Source: Pomacea canaliculata
Taxonomy: Eukaryota > Mollusca > Gastropoda > Architaenioglossa > Ampullariidae
Assembly: GCF_003073045.1 (NCBI RefSeq)
Contig: NC_037590.1
Span: 31,088,449 to 31,152,448 of the forward strand
Length of the DNA: 64,000 bases
Direction: 5' to 3'
Shown here in pieces: positions 49,532 through 59,705 of this stretch; within the stretch, counting starts at the first letter, position 1; each line of letters opens with the position of its first letter. Position numbers and translations under genes: made by a program. The notes beneath the pieces are model-generated. The model was not told the DNA's origin, searched no databases, and worked only from the letters and a program-made list of their open reading frames with translations.

Positions 49532-50669
49532 ATGACAACAACACATCAGTTAATGGCCGCCGCCTTCTGCCTGTGCGGGCTTTGGTTTCTTTTCCACTTC
49601 GACCCCGGTAGGTTTACTTCACCTGACTTTTTCTTTTTGTTTTTACTCATCTATTATTTTCTGTTTGTAAAACATTGTTGTGCTTTGTGACATGTCAGCG
49701 TTAAGTAATCTTAGTTGATCGGTAACAATTATGCAGTCAATAAGAGTTAAACAACTCTAAAGCTAAACTTAATTTATCTTTAAGAAAGTAGACCTCTACC
49801 GACACTATTTATTGTTATCTGGGGCACTTTCTTTAAAAACCATTTAATGTATCATTGCCAGTCGTCCGATGTTATGTTACTCAGGGAATGTGAAGATCCA
49901 GTATTAACACATTTCCGGAGAATAGAAAAGATTTGATCACAGAAGCAAAACTGAAGTGCTTTATGTTGCAGTCAACAGCATAATATGCAAGAAGTGTAAT
50001 AACACTGATGCCAACTGCAACTCCGGAGAAGTGGCAGATGCCGAGTGTGAGCCCTCGATGCCTTACTGCATAACTAGTAAAATTTTTCGTTCAGACGGTA
50101 AGCAAACATTTGTTTTTCCTTTTGTCTGTGCGTCTGTAAACCTCTCTAGTGCACTACTACACTGTTGTATTACTGTCATTGTGTTCTGTCTGCATTTCTT
50201 ACCTCTCTGTAGTCATGGGCGGAAGCCTTCGCTACATTCCATTGTTCTCTCATTCCCTTTAATTATCAGCTTTCTCTCTCTCTCTCTCTCGCTCTATTAT
50301 GTACAGGTGATAAGAGGAGTTTCGATATGAATATGTGGGGAGTCGTTTATTGCATCAAATTTAATATAGATGTTAGCATATTCTAAAATAAAGACAAATT
50401 TATAGGTGAGGGTTGATATATTAACAAGCAGTTGAAGAGATGCATGGGTAGATATGTAGATGGATGAGAGGAAGGATAGATAACAATACTTTATGTATCC
50501 CTTACCTCTGCTAAAGCATGGCCATTTTTGCTCAGGACGCATCACAGCCACTCGTTCCTGCAGCAAGGCGTCATTTGTTACCTGTATAAAAGCGTCCCAA
50601 CTAGCGCAGGTGTGCGCTTGGACCTGCAAAACGGACCGCTGTAACAACAAAGACAACGACCTAGCATAA
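49532..50669 (+). CDS. LU5: secreted Ly6/uPAR-like three-finger protein, 111 aa, 3 exons
   Basis: Coding exons are 49532-49607, 49972-50097 and 50536-50669, both introns phase 1 (364 and 438 nt). The signal exon reads MTTTHQLMAAAFCLCGLWF. Exon 2 gives C-x2-C-x6-C-x9-C-x6-C; exon 3 gives C-x7-C-x9-C-x3-C-x4-CN and ends NKDNDLA. It is the block-duplicate twin of LU4: intron 1 has the same length with only about seven differences by eye, yet exon 3 differs at roughly 40% of residues, mostly between the cysteines, with the CN end (TDRCNNK) unchanged. Its upstream region carries a 1.5-kb insertion (47745-49265) lacking in LU4 and LU7, but promoter and leader are intact. Secreted LU protein of unknown target. 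Confidence 0.87.
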
Positions 50670-51139
50670 AAGGACTGCATTTGCCGACGACACTTTGTCA
50701 GAAACTGCCAGTGACACCAAAAGTATTATATTTACTTTACACGTATTATAAAAGAAGCTATTCAACAAATTCTACTACTTTTAAATCAAATTTTATCCAA
50801 ATTACACAAACGATAAATCGTTTATTCCACTTGAAAGTCGTCTTCTCTTTCTATTGTTTCCTGCTAACCTCCCCGAATGCAAGTTAAGCAGACATTCCTG
50901 CCATTGAAGGCTTTAAAAATGTTTTTGTCGGTTTCTCTTAAATACATGGCGACATCTGACATGAAACTGTGCAAATTTTGTTCAGAAAACTGAAGAAAAA
51001 CAGTTGTAAATCTCAGTTGTTTCACTGTTGTTTATTTGTTGTGCGAACAAATGTAGAAATGGATGTGATTGTGTGATAATTGTACATCTTATTTAGAAAC
51101 AGTTAAAGGGTAACCCTTAGTGCAACATTATCTTTCTCC

Positions 51140-51530
51140 TTCTCTATTAACATAAGAAAGATTCGATCTTAAAGTCTGTCCAAAGTCGAAAGCCCCGTTG
51201 TGTGCAGATGATTTCGCTCTCTTCATCCGAAGCATCTTCCTACCTTGTATCGAATGTCATTTTCAGATGTGCATTAACGGTGTGCAAAAGGAGACCAGAC
51301 GGCTTCAGCTTTTCTTTTCTTCCCTCTCTCTAAACAATTTGGGACGCAACACGCGGGTGCAGACACCTACCCGTTATATCATGTTTACACCTTTTAGCCT
51401 CTCGTGGCAGTCTGATAATCTTCCTCACAAATATCATTTTAAAAAGAAAGGTTGTGGTCGCTGACTCAAGGGGATTAGAAATCACGCTGGTATAGATGAA
51501 AACAATGCACACTTGTAGTAAAAATAACAT
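51140..51530 (+). mobile_element. LINE RT relic downstream of LU5
   Basis: Block-duplicate counterpart of 41720-41900, with the same CADDFALFIRS and CINGVQK motifs, followed by the segment also seen upstream of LU1. Confidence 0.65.
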
Positions 51531-51872
51531 TAAGAGGGTGGCAATACCACCTGCAGGTTATTTTAACAAAGTTGGGGTAGACCAGGGTTGGGAAACATCT
51601 GGCCCTTGGTCAATCGCAGATCTAAGTACATCTATATGTTTTTATGACAGCACAAATTGATAACAATTTCTATTTTTTACTATTAAGTAAGTAAAAATAC
51701 TAACGTAATTTTTTTTTGACATGTCGGAACGTTCGTATCGTAATAGTACGCTGGACAGAGTATATGTCTGAGCATACTCGTATGCTTCTCGTCGCTGCCC
51801 GCGGCCTCTATGGACATTTTGGAGAAGTAAACATGCATGTGACCTGCTGACCCCGCCAAGAGTAGACCACTT

Positions 51873-53889
51873 CCAGCCTGATGTCAGCGTGGCGTTCTTT
51901 AAAAAAATACAAAAAAAGATAAATGATCTTCGACATTGCCGTGTACCTGTGTACAGCCCAGGTCTACAATATCCAAATTTATCCTTTTATATACTTTTAG
52001 AAGAGAAGCAGATGGGATTGCTTATTAGGTCAGGACCCCTTCTGAACGCCCATACATACATACTATAACTTAAAAAGTCGTTAGAAGTTGTGTATGACTG
52101 TGTAAAAAGATTGGTGCCACATGTGGCACAGAATGGAATAATTTGTCTTTGGCATTGTTTAATCCAAGTGCGACAATCATTACCATTAGTATGTACTTGA
52201 TTACATTTTGTAAAAATTGGGAAAAGACAGCAAAGCCTACATGTACACAAAATGTTATAGCTTGAAAGATTTTATTTGAGACAGTCATTTGGAAATTTCT
52301 TGTCCCTCATACCGTTCACGAAACCTTTCTCTTTTATTCTGAAACCCCCTTCGGAGCACATGGAAAACATAAAACCAGAGACAAAATCTAAGAAAAGAAG
52401 AAAACACATTGAAATCTTGGTTTTGTCAATAAAACGTCCAAAAGAATCGGCGAAATCCGAAATCGAAGAAAACTTAAACAATTTTTTTACATTTGAAGTA
52501 ATATAATTCCAATCAATGTCTTCTACACACTGCAAAATTATAAAAACACATTCAGAAAAGATATATATATATAGTGTTTCAGACTAAAATTAATAGGAAA
52601 ATAATATAACATTAATGTAAAAGACGGACGAGCCAGTCCCCTTCCCAGAACACTAGCGGGACAGTTCGGTAGATGACAGCCCCTGAAGTCTACTGTTCCA
52701 CCAACAATCTTCTACACAAATAAACAAACATAACATACTACTACAGTGATACACAATTACAATACAGTGTAAAGCAATAATATTGCCAGGCGCGTGATGA
52801 TGCTCATACAACAATAAACAATTCCACACTGAGCAGGAGAATGCGTGGCTCGACCTTTGTTTTTGCATAATTAGCAGCGAGGTCACGTGGGCACTCCGAC
52901 GAAAACAGAGACAAATTTTTCGTGGAAAAATCGACGATAACCTAAGTCAACGAAAACCGAAGTTTCATTGTAGTTGAGAAGACGAGCGAGAAAATGGAAT
53001 GGAAGAGATGAATACAGGACTTTGTTCCCTTCTTTGACGATCCCAGCTGGCGTTACTGCAGTTGTTCAAAACGGAAAGAGAGAGATATAAAGATAGACGT
53101 TTTCAAGTGTAATTATCGTTCCCCTATTTAATGGTACCCAACTGACTATACAAAAGTTGTTAAAAACAAGATAAAGGTATATAAAGATAACTGTTCCCAC
53201 CTGTAATGGTATCAGCTGACTTTATAGCAGATATTCAAAATGATATACACAGAAAGACGGAGAGAGATATGTAGTTAATTGTTCCTATCTGGAGTAGCAC
53301 CAGCTAACTTTATAGCAGATACAACTTCTACAGGGTTAAGGGTTTTCTATTTATTTAGGCATACATTTTGCTCATCAAATTGTTTTAATCAAAGGCAAAA
53401 GGATTGGTAATTTAAAGAACTAGACATAGAAAGAGAAAGCTGGAGAGCGTGTGTTCATAAAAATAATAACCAGAAAATCTTACTAGAAGAACTCGTCGGA
53501 ATCTGTTCATTATGTATGAGAACCGTCGAACGTGACCTTTCACGTAGCTTGACAACAAACATACAAGATATATATATATACTGTCATCTTATTATTTAAA
53601 CGGTTTTTCTACAGTAATTCTTACAAAATTTATCTCCTAAGGAAATGATCAACATAAGCAGTTTCTTGGTCAATCGCTCACGCCATAGTTTTATGCCATG
53701 TGTCAAGTAGGTTAAGACACGGCGATTTCCATAACAAGTTAAAGTACCAACAAGAAAATGTTTGTTTTGTTGTTTTGTTGAGTTTTATTTATAGATGAAA
53801 GGATGATCGATTGACGAGTATGTAAACAGACGGATGAGTATATTGAGAGGTTGGGAGATAAATCCCGATTTCTTTCCTTTGACTCACAG
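51873..53889. other. Spacer after block copy 2
   Basis: No assured gene. It holds a cysteine-rich minus-strand frame (51987-52250, listed separately), a TA run at about 52562, and AT-rich sequence leading into the intron-2-like stretch before the lone exon 3. Confidence 0.45.
52060..52250 (-). other. Cysteine-rich open stretch, possible diverged LU-like exon
   Basis: The minus strand reads CTCRLCCLFPIFTKC, then NQVHTNGNDCRTWIKQC, then PFCATCG. Ignoring one extra Cys, the spacing is C-x2-C-x8-C-x9-C-x6-C, the same order as LU exon 2. It lacks the family's VNSL lead, a recognisable acceptor in the right phase and any exon 3 partner. It could be chance or a zinc-binding fragment of a transposon. 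Confidence 0.2.
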
Positions 53890-54008
53890 CACAAAGGACT
53901 CTGCGTGGCTGCTTCAGTAAAGACGTGACGGAAGCAGGTAAAAAATACATCGAGGGTGAAAATTATATAGTTTGCTACCAGACCTGGAACAACTCTAGAC
54001 CCAATTGA
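53890..54008 (+). pseudogene. Lone degenerate LU exon 3 with matching 3' flank
   Basis: After a CAG acceptor the + strand reads SQRTLRGCF, like LU1 exon 3 (SQGVFRGC), and later VCYQT as in LU1, then stops early without the final Cys-Asn end; several family cysteines are missing. The preceding ~100 bp resemble intron 2 of LU1, and the following ~200 bp resemble the family 3' flank (GCTAGAAACTGCCATGGACAC). No exon 1 or exon 2 was found upstream. It is a relic of a truncated LU1-like copy. Confidence 0.6.
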
Positions 54009-54564
54009 TCATCAGAGGACGATTGTATTTAACATGGACACATTGCTAGAAACTGCCATGGACACAAACTATTAGGCTTAGTTTTGTTTTAATACTTCAA
54101 CAGACACTATAGCAAACATTTGATTCTAAAATTGTAAATAAATTAGACAAAAGATGATCCGTTTCATTCCACTTCTTTAATTTTATTTAGTACTTGTTTA
54201 AGTCGGCTTTTGAGTCTGTTGTTGATAAAATACTAGGTTATCTTTTAGCAAATGTTGTTGTCGCTGAAAGCTTTAGAAGTGTTGGTTTATTTCTGTCTAG
54301 CAGACAGAAGAAATCCAATTGAAAGCTTATTTGGCTACTGCTACTTTGTTCGTTTGAACAAGTCTCTAAACGGATTGTACGATACGTTTACGCCATCGAA
54401 TTTAAGGAGAAAAATATTTTATTACTTACAAATAAAATCAGTCAAGAAGAATGCTCAGCAAAAACAAAAATCTAAGACAGCACTATCAGACCGATAAGCT
54501 TGCTCAATCTCTTCTAATATTTCGTGTCTTTCTTCCATGTACTTAAAAGACACTCCAAAAAATC
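54009..54564. other. 3' flank of the lone exon 3, then unrecognised
   Basis: The first ~250 bases resemble the 3' flank of LU1/LU5 (AAACTGCCATGGACAC; TTCATTCCACTT). The remainder, including the open stretch at 54252-54497, has no recognised homology. Confidence 0.4.
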
Positions 54565-55450
54565 CATCAAAAATTTCCAACTTTCCAAAAGGACGAATAC
54601 AACGCTAAAACGTGTTCGCTTTTGTGGATGCTATTTTTAGGTTGGAAACTCATTTGTAGCTGCTACTGCTGCTGCTGCTGATGATGATGATTTCCTTGAC
54701 TACTTAAACCAATTTAATTATGGTGTAGATATGGTTAGGATCATTTGTTTCGGATTTTTCTTGTTAATTTGGTCAGCCCTAGTCTCTAGAGAAGCGTATT
54801 TGAATGTTCAAGGAGCTAGAATCTATTAAGTTCTAGTTCAGTTATAAATAGTTTCAACGTATATGTGTCCGTTCGCATGTTTAACTCACAGATAATTTTT
54901 AAGTAAAACGAACGGCAAAGTTGACTTAGCTTTCGAGAAAAGTGATTAAAAAGGTCTGGTCCGCGGTTCCTATAAGACCTCCGAAATGATTTGGTCTGGC
55001 TTTGCCAAGGCAACCACAGGTGGAATACGAAATTCAATAAATTTAGGATATTTATTTCTCTGTAAAATTATTTACTATTATGTGCTTATACCCAAAGTCT
55101 AGGACGAAATAGCCATATCGTTATGGTCTGAACCTTCAAATAAATCAATGTTCATGACCGTGCTGTAAGCCACCTGCACAATAAAACTGTTATTACTGAC
55201 AAATAGTCATCGCCATCTGTATGTGAATTGTCGTCCACCGCAGACTGTTTTACTGTGCAGATGGTATTAAGAGCGGTCATGAACTTTGTCTTTTTGTTCA
55301 CGCGTACACCATCTACAGACGGCGCCACCATCGGGCACGTGACTCAGGGTCCGTCAGTGCCAGGCACACTGGGAGTGTACACGTGGCAGCTAGAGGAGAA
55401 CACTTTGACCCACCCATGGAAGCACGACTTTCCGTTTGATCCTGCAGTGT
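54565..55450 (+). repeat. Repeat R, copy upstream of LU7
   Basis: Same element as at 38930 and 46510 but more diverged. It contains an extra trinucleotide patch (CTGCTGCTGATGATGATG at about 54667) and the small in-frame indels described for the short reading frame. Confidence 0.7.
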
Positions 55451-56174
55451 AGCTTCAGAAAAGGTCTTACCTCCATCAGCCCACTTAAACACTTTGAAGT
55501 TCTCATATGGGATGCTTGTATTGTGCCTGTCTTTATGGAAAAAATATTTCTCCTGTCACATTTTTCAAGTTCGTTTTTTATCTTTTCTCTTCACTTTATA
55601 GAAACAGGAAAAAGGTAAACTTCAGAGACATGTTATCTTTTACCTACTCTCTTCAACATTAAATAGTTTCGATCTCAAAGTCTGTCCAAAGTTAGAAGCC
55701 TCGTTGTGTGTCAATATATTACTACTATGCCTCGAATGCCGTTTTTAGATGTGCATTAAAGGTGTGCAAAAGTAGGAGACAAAACTGCTTTTTATCTCTT
55801 TTTCTTGTCTCTGAAGATTTGGGAAGCAACATCCGCGGACAGACACCTAACTGTTGCGCCGTCTGCCGTATCAGGTAAATTGTCACAACAGGCAACGACA
55901 GGACGTGATGCAGGAGGTGAGACATTAAAAACAGATGGGGAGTTACAGAGCACCGAAAGTCTCCCCCCCCCCCACACACACACACACTCACACGTACCCA
56001 AATTCTTCCTATTCACGCCCCCCCCCCCCCAACCCCACTCCATCATCTTCCACTCTCTCAGTTCTCCTCACCTCCCCATTACCACCACAGTTCGAAATCG
56101 TCAGTTAAGTGAAAGCACACTTCTATTACAAATACAAGACAATCACCCCCTTCCGTAATATCTCCCTCTTCACA

Positions 56175-56383
56175 CTGTCATGTGACATGGTGTGTAAGAT
56201 ATAAAAGGCAGGCCATCAGTAAGGATATTGAGAATTGACCTTTAAGTGGAGTCACCGAATCAACTAGGACAAAGTTCACAGACTAGCTGCCTACAACACA
56301 CCCCGAGTTGTCTCACCATTGCAGTCACCACTTTCACCTGAGGAAAGACAAGAGGCCGCGAGTTCTCACTGCACAAGACCAAC
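56175..56383 (+). promoter_or_regulatory. LU7 promoter and 5' leader
   Basis: The TCATGTGA E-box at about 56179 and TATAAAA at 56200-56206 are followed by the conserved leader ending at the LU7 ATG. The E-box-to-TATA spacing matches that of LU4 and LU5. Confidence 0.7.
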
Positions 56384-57472
56384 ATGACAACAACACATCA
56401 GTTAATGGCCGCCGCCTTCTGCCTGTGCGGGCTTATGTTTCTCTTCCACGTCGACCCCGGTAGGTTTACTTCACCTGACTTTTTCTTTTTGTTTTTACTC
56501 ATCTATTATTTTCTGTTTGTAAAACATTGTTGTGATTTGTGACATGTCAGCGTTAAGTAATCTTAGTTGATCGGTAACAATTATGCAGTCAATAAGAGTT
56601 AAACAACTCTAAAGCTAAACCTACTTTGTCTGTAAGAAAGTAGACCTCTACCGACACTATTCATTGTTATCTGGGGCACTATATTTAAAAACCATTTAAT
56701 GTATCATTGTCAGTCGTCCAATGTTATGTTACTCAGGGAATGTGAAGATCCAGTATTAACACATTTCCGGAGAATAGCAAAGATTCGATCACAGAAGCAA
56801 GACTGAAGTTCTTTATGTTGCAGTCAACAGCTTAATCTGCAAGAATTGTGAACAAACTGATCCCAACTGCTACTCCGGAGAAGTGGCAGATGTCCAGTGT
56901 GAGCCCTCCTTCATTTACTGCATGACTCTTAAAGCTACTTATTCAGACGGTAAGCAAACATTTGTTTTTCGTTTCGTCTGTTCGTCCGTGCACTACTACA
57001 CTGTTGTATTACTGTCATTGTGTTCTGTTTGCATTCCTTACCTCTCTGTAGTCATGGGCGCAAGCCTTCGCTACATTCCATTGTTCTCTCTCTCTCGTTC
57101 TGTTATATACAGGTGATAAGGGGAATTTCGATATAAATATTTGTGGAGACGTTTATTTCATCAAATTTAATGTAGATGTTAGCATATTCTAAAATAAAAA
57201 CAAATTTATAGGTGACGGCTGATATATTAACAAGCAAGTGAAGAGATGGATGGGTAGATATGTAGATGGATGAGTGGAAGGATAGATAACATTACTTTAT
57301 GTATCCCTTACCTCTGCTATAGCATGGCCAATTTTGCTCAGGACATATCTCAGCCCATCGTTCCTGCAACAATGAGTCACTAAGTGGGTGTAAACAAGTG
57401 TCCTCAATACTAACGGTGTGCGCTAGGAGCTGCCAAACGGACCGCTGTAACAACAAAGCCAACGACCCATGA
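56384..57472 (+). CDS. LU7: secreted Ly6/uPAR-like three-finger protein, 110 aa, 3 exons
   Basis: Coding exons are 56384-56459, 56824-56949 and 57342-57472, with phase-1 introns of 364 and 392 nt. The signal exon reads MTTTHQLMAAAFCLCGLMF. Exon 2 gives C-x2-C-x6-C-x9-C-x6-C; exon 3 gives C-x7-C-x9-C-x3-C-x4-CN and ends NKANDP. It groups with LU4 and LU5 (same VNSLICKNC start as LU4, same TDRCNNK end), but its flanks are more diverged, so this unit split off earlier. Upstream lie repeat R (about 54565-55300) and a piece of LINE relic; downstream an inverted copy of repeat R begins at about 58050. Ten cysteines, no membrane anchor; secreted LU protein of unknown function. Confidence 0.87.
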
Positions 57473-58049
57473 GAAAAGGACTGCATTTGCCGACGACACT
57501 TTCTCAGAAACTGCCAGTGACACCAAAAGTATTATATTAAGTTTATACATATTATAAAAGAAGCTATTCAACAAATTCTACTACTTTTAAATCAAATTTT
57601 ATCCAAATTACACAAGCGATAAATCGTTTATTCCACTTGAAAGTCGTCTTCTCTTTCTATTGTTTCCTGCTAACCTCCCCGAATGCAAGTTAAGCAGACA
57701 TTCCTGCCATTGAAGGCTTTAAAATGTTTTTGTCGGTTTCTCTTAAATACATGGCGACATCTGACATGAAACTGTGCAAATTTTGTCCAGAAAAATAAAG
57801 AAAAACAGTTGTAAATCTCAGTTGTTTCACTGTTGTTTATTTGTTGTGCGAACAAATGTAGAAATGGATGTGATTGTGTGATAATTATACATCTTAAGAA
57901 ACAGTTATAGGGTAACCCTTAGTGCAACATTATCTTTCTCCTTCTCTTTAACATAAAAAATATTCGATCTTAAGGTCTGTCCAAAGTTGAAAGACTCGTT
58001 GTGTGCATATGACTTCGCCCTCTTCATCCGAAGCATCTTCCTATAGATG
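57473..58049 (+). other. 3' flank of LU7
   Basis: Conserved family 3' flank (AGCAGACATTCCTGCCATTG, ATGGCGACATCTGACATG) as in LU5, followed by a LINE relic that is cut after CTTCATCCGAAGCATCTTCC, where the inverted repeat R copy begins. Confidence 0.6.
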
Positions 58050-58570
58050 AGGATGGCGATGACGATTTGCTGGAAATAGCAGTTTTATTGTGCAAGTGCC
58101 TTACAGCACGGTCATGAACATTGATTTAGTAAAAGGAACAGACCATAACTATATGGCTATTTCGTTCTCGACTTCGGGCTTATGCTCATAATAGAAAATG
58201 TTTTGACACAGAAATAAATCTCCTAAATTTATTGAATGTCGTGTTACATCTGTGGTTGCCTTGCCAAAGCCAGACCAAATCATTTCGGAGGTCTGATATG
58301 GTCCGCGGACCAGACCTTTTCAATCCCTTTTCTCAAAAGCTAAATCAACTTTACTGTTTGTTTATCAGTCAGTTAAACAAGCGAACGGACAAACATAGTT
58401 GAAACTATTTATAGCTGAACTAGATTTTAATAGATTATAGCTCCATGAACCCTCAAATATGCTTTTTTAGAGACTAGGGCTGACCAAATTGAAAAGAAAA
58501 ATCCGAAACAAATTATCCTCACCATATCTCCACCATAATTAAATTTGTTTAACTAGTCATCATCAATCAT
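58050..58570 (-). repeat. Inverted copy of repeat R
   Basis: Reading the minus strand gives the same order as 39040-39530: AACTAGTC, TTTGGTCAGCCCTAGTCTC, the CCGCGGACCATATCAGACC region, CCACAGATG, then the GCACAATAAAACTG end. It lies between the tail-to-tail genes LU7 and LU8 and abuts a degenerate ATCATCAATC run at 58557-58612. Confidence 0.75.
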
Positions 58571-59705
58571 AAATCATCAATCATCCATTATCAATCATCA
58601 ATCATAATCATCTTAAATTACGATTGATACATTTCTGTAAAAAATACATCATTGCATTCCCAGGGAAGTTGCGAGCAGGCCTATAGAAGCCCTTTTGACC
58701 CAGCCAGCTAATGGCACTACCAGTCTGTCCGGCACTAACGGTCCCATGAGTCACTGCCGACCTTTGAAAGCGTTGTGAAGCATGCAAAATAATGTAATAA
58801 TCTTGCTCCCTTGTAGTATATTAAAGAGCAAGTCCTTAAGCATCAAGCCCCTATTTCATACATTAGGAAAGTGCTGTCCCATCGTCTGACCACGCTAGAA
58901 GATGTTTATGTTGTTTGTCTATCACACCAAGTCTGTGGACACTGTTAAGTCTAAACAGTATTTATTGACAGACCTCAGCTGGACATCTGAAGTGACAGCT
59001 TTGTGAAAAGGATTTAAAGAGTCACTAAGCGACAGTTGAATGATAAACACAGCAGTCTACTCAACTACTTTTATTTTATAAGGGTTTTAGTTAACTGCTG
59101 TCTGCCTCGCAATAAGAAATGAAGAACGATAATAAAGTAAAGGAAGAGGGATGAAAACAGATGAAATGTTTAAAGTAGAATCCATAGAAGAGAAAGAAAA
59201 ACAAAAACAAAAAAAATTGAAATATAGGGTAAGGAGATAGAAGGTAGAAAAAGTAAAAAATAGAGTACGTGTATTGAGAAAAAGATAATTTAGAGCGTAA
59301 CAAGACAGAAAAGAGAGAACAACAAGAGAGAACAACAAGAGATAATAGAAGTAGAGCAAGATTATTACTCTGATAGTTTTAGTTACCGATTCTTATTCCT
59401 GCTCAAACTTTTTTGCCAACTTAACTTATTAATCAATTTTAAAATATCTTCCACCTTAAAGTCGTTGCATTAGACGGCATAAAATTATCAGCCAATCACA
59501 TCCATATCCACATTTGTTGTCACAACAATAAAGAGTAAAACAACTTTGATTTTCAACTGGTTTTCTTCCGTTTTTTTAGACAATAGAGACACAAGATGAC
59601 TTAAGCAAGTCTTAAACAAGAGTAAACAAGTTGGAGTGAAACAGTTTCATCTTGTTTCATGGTCTCAATTCTTCAGTAAATGCAGTCCTCCTTTCATCGT
59701 CCGTT

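Larger units (their letters stand above)
44889..51872 (+). repeat. Block duplication, copy 2 (contains LU5)
   Basis: Second copy of the 37323-42465 block, starting AGTGTGTCTAGCAAGATAGG and ending GAGTAGACCACTT. It differs by small indels, the 47745-49265 insertion and the retained 3' flank of the gene. The near-identity of non-coding DNA argues for a recent event. Confidence 0.9.
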
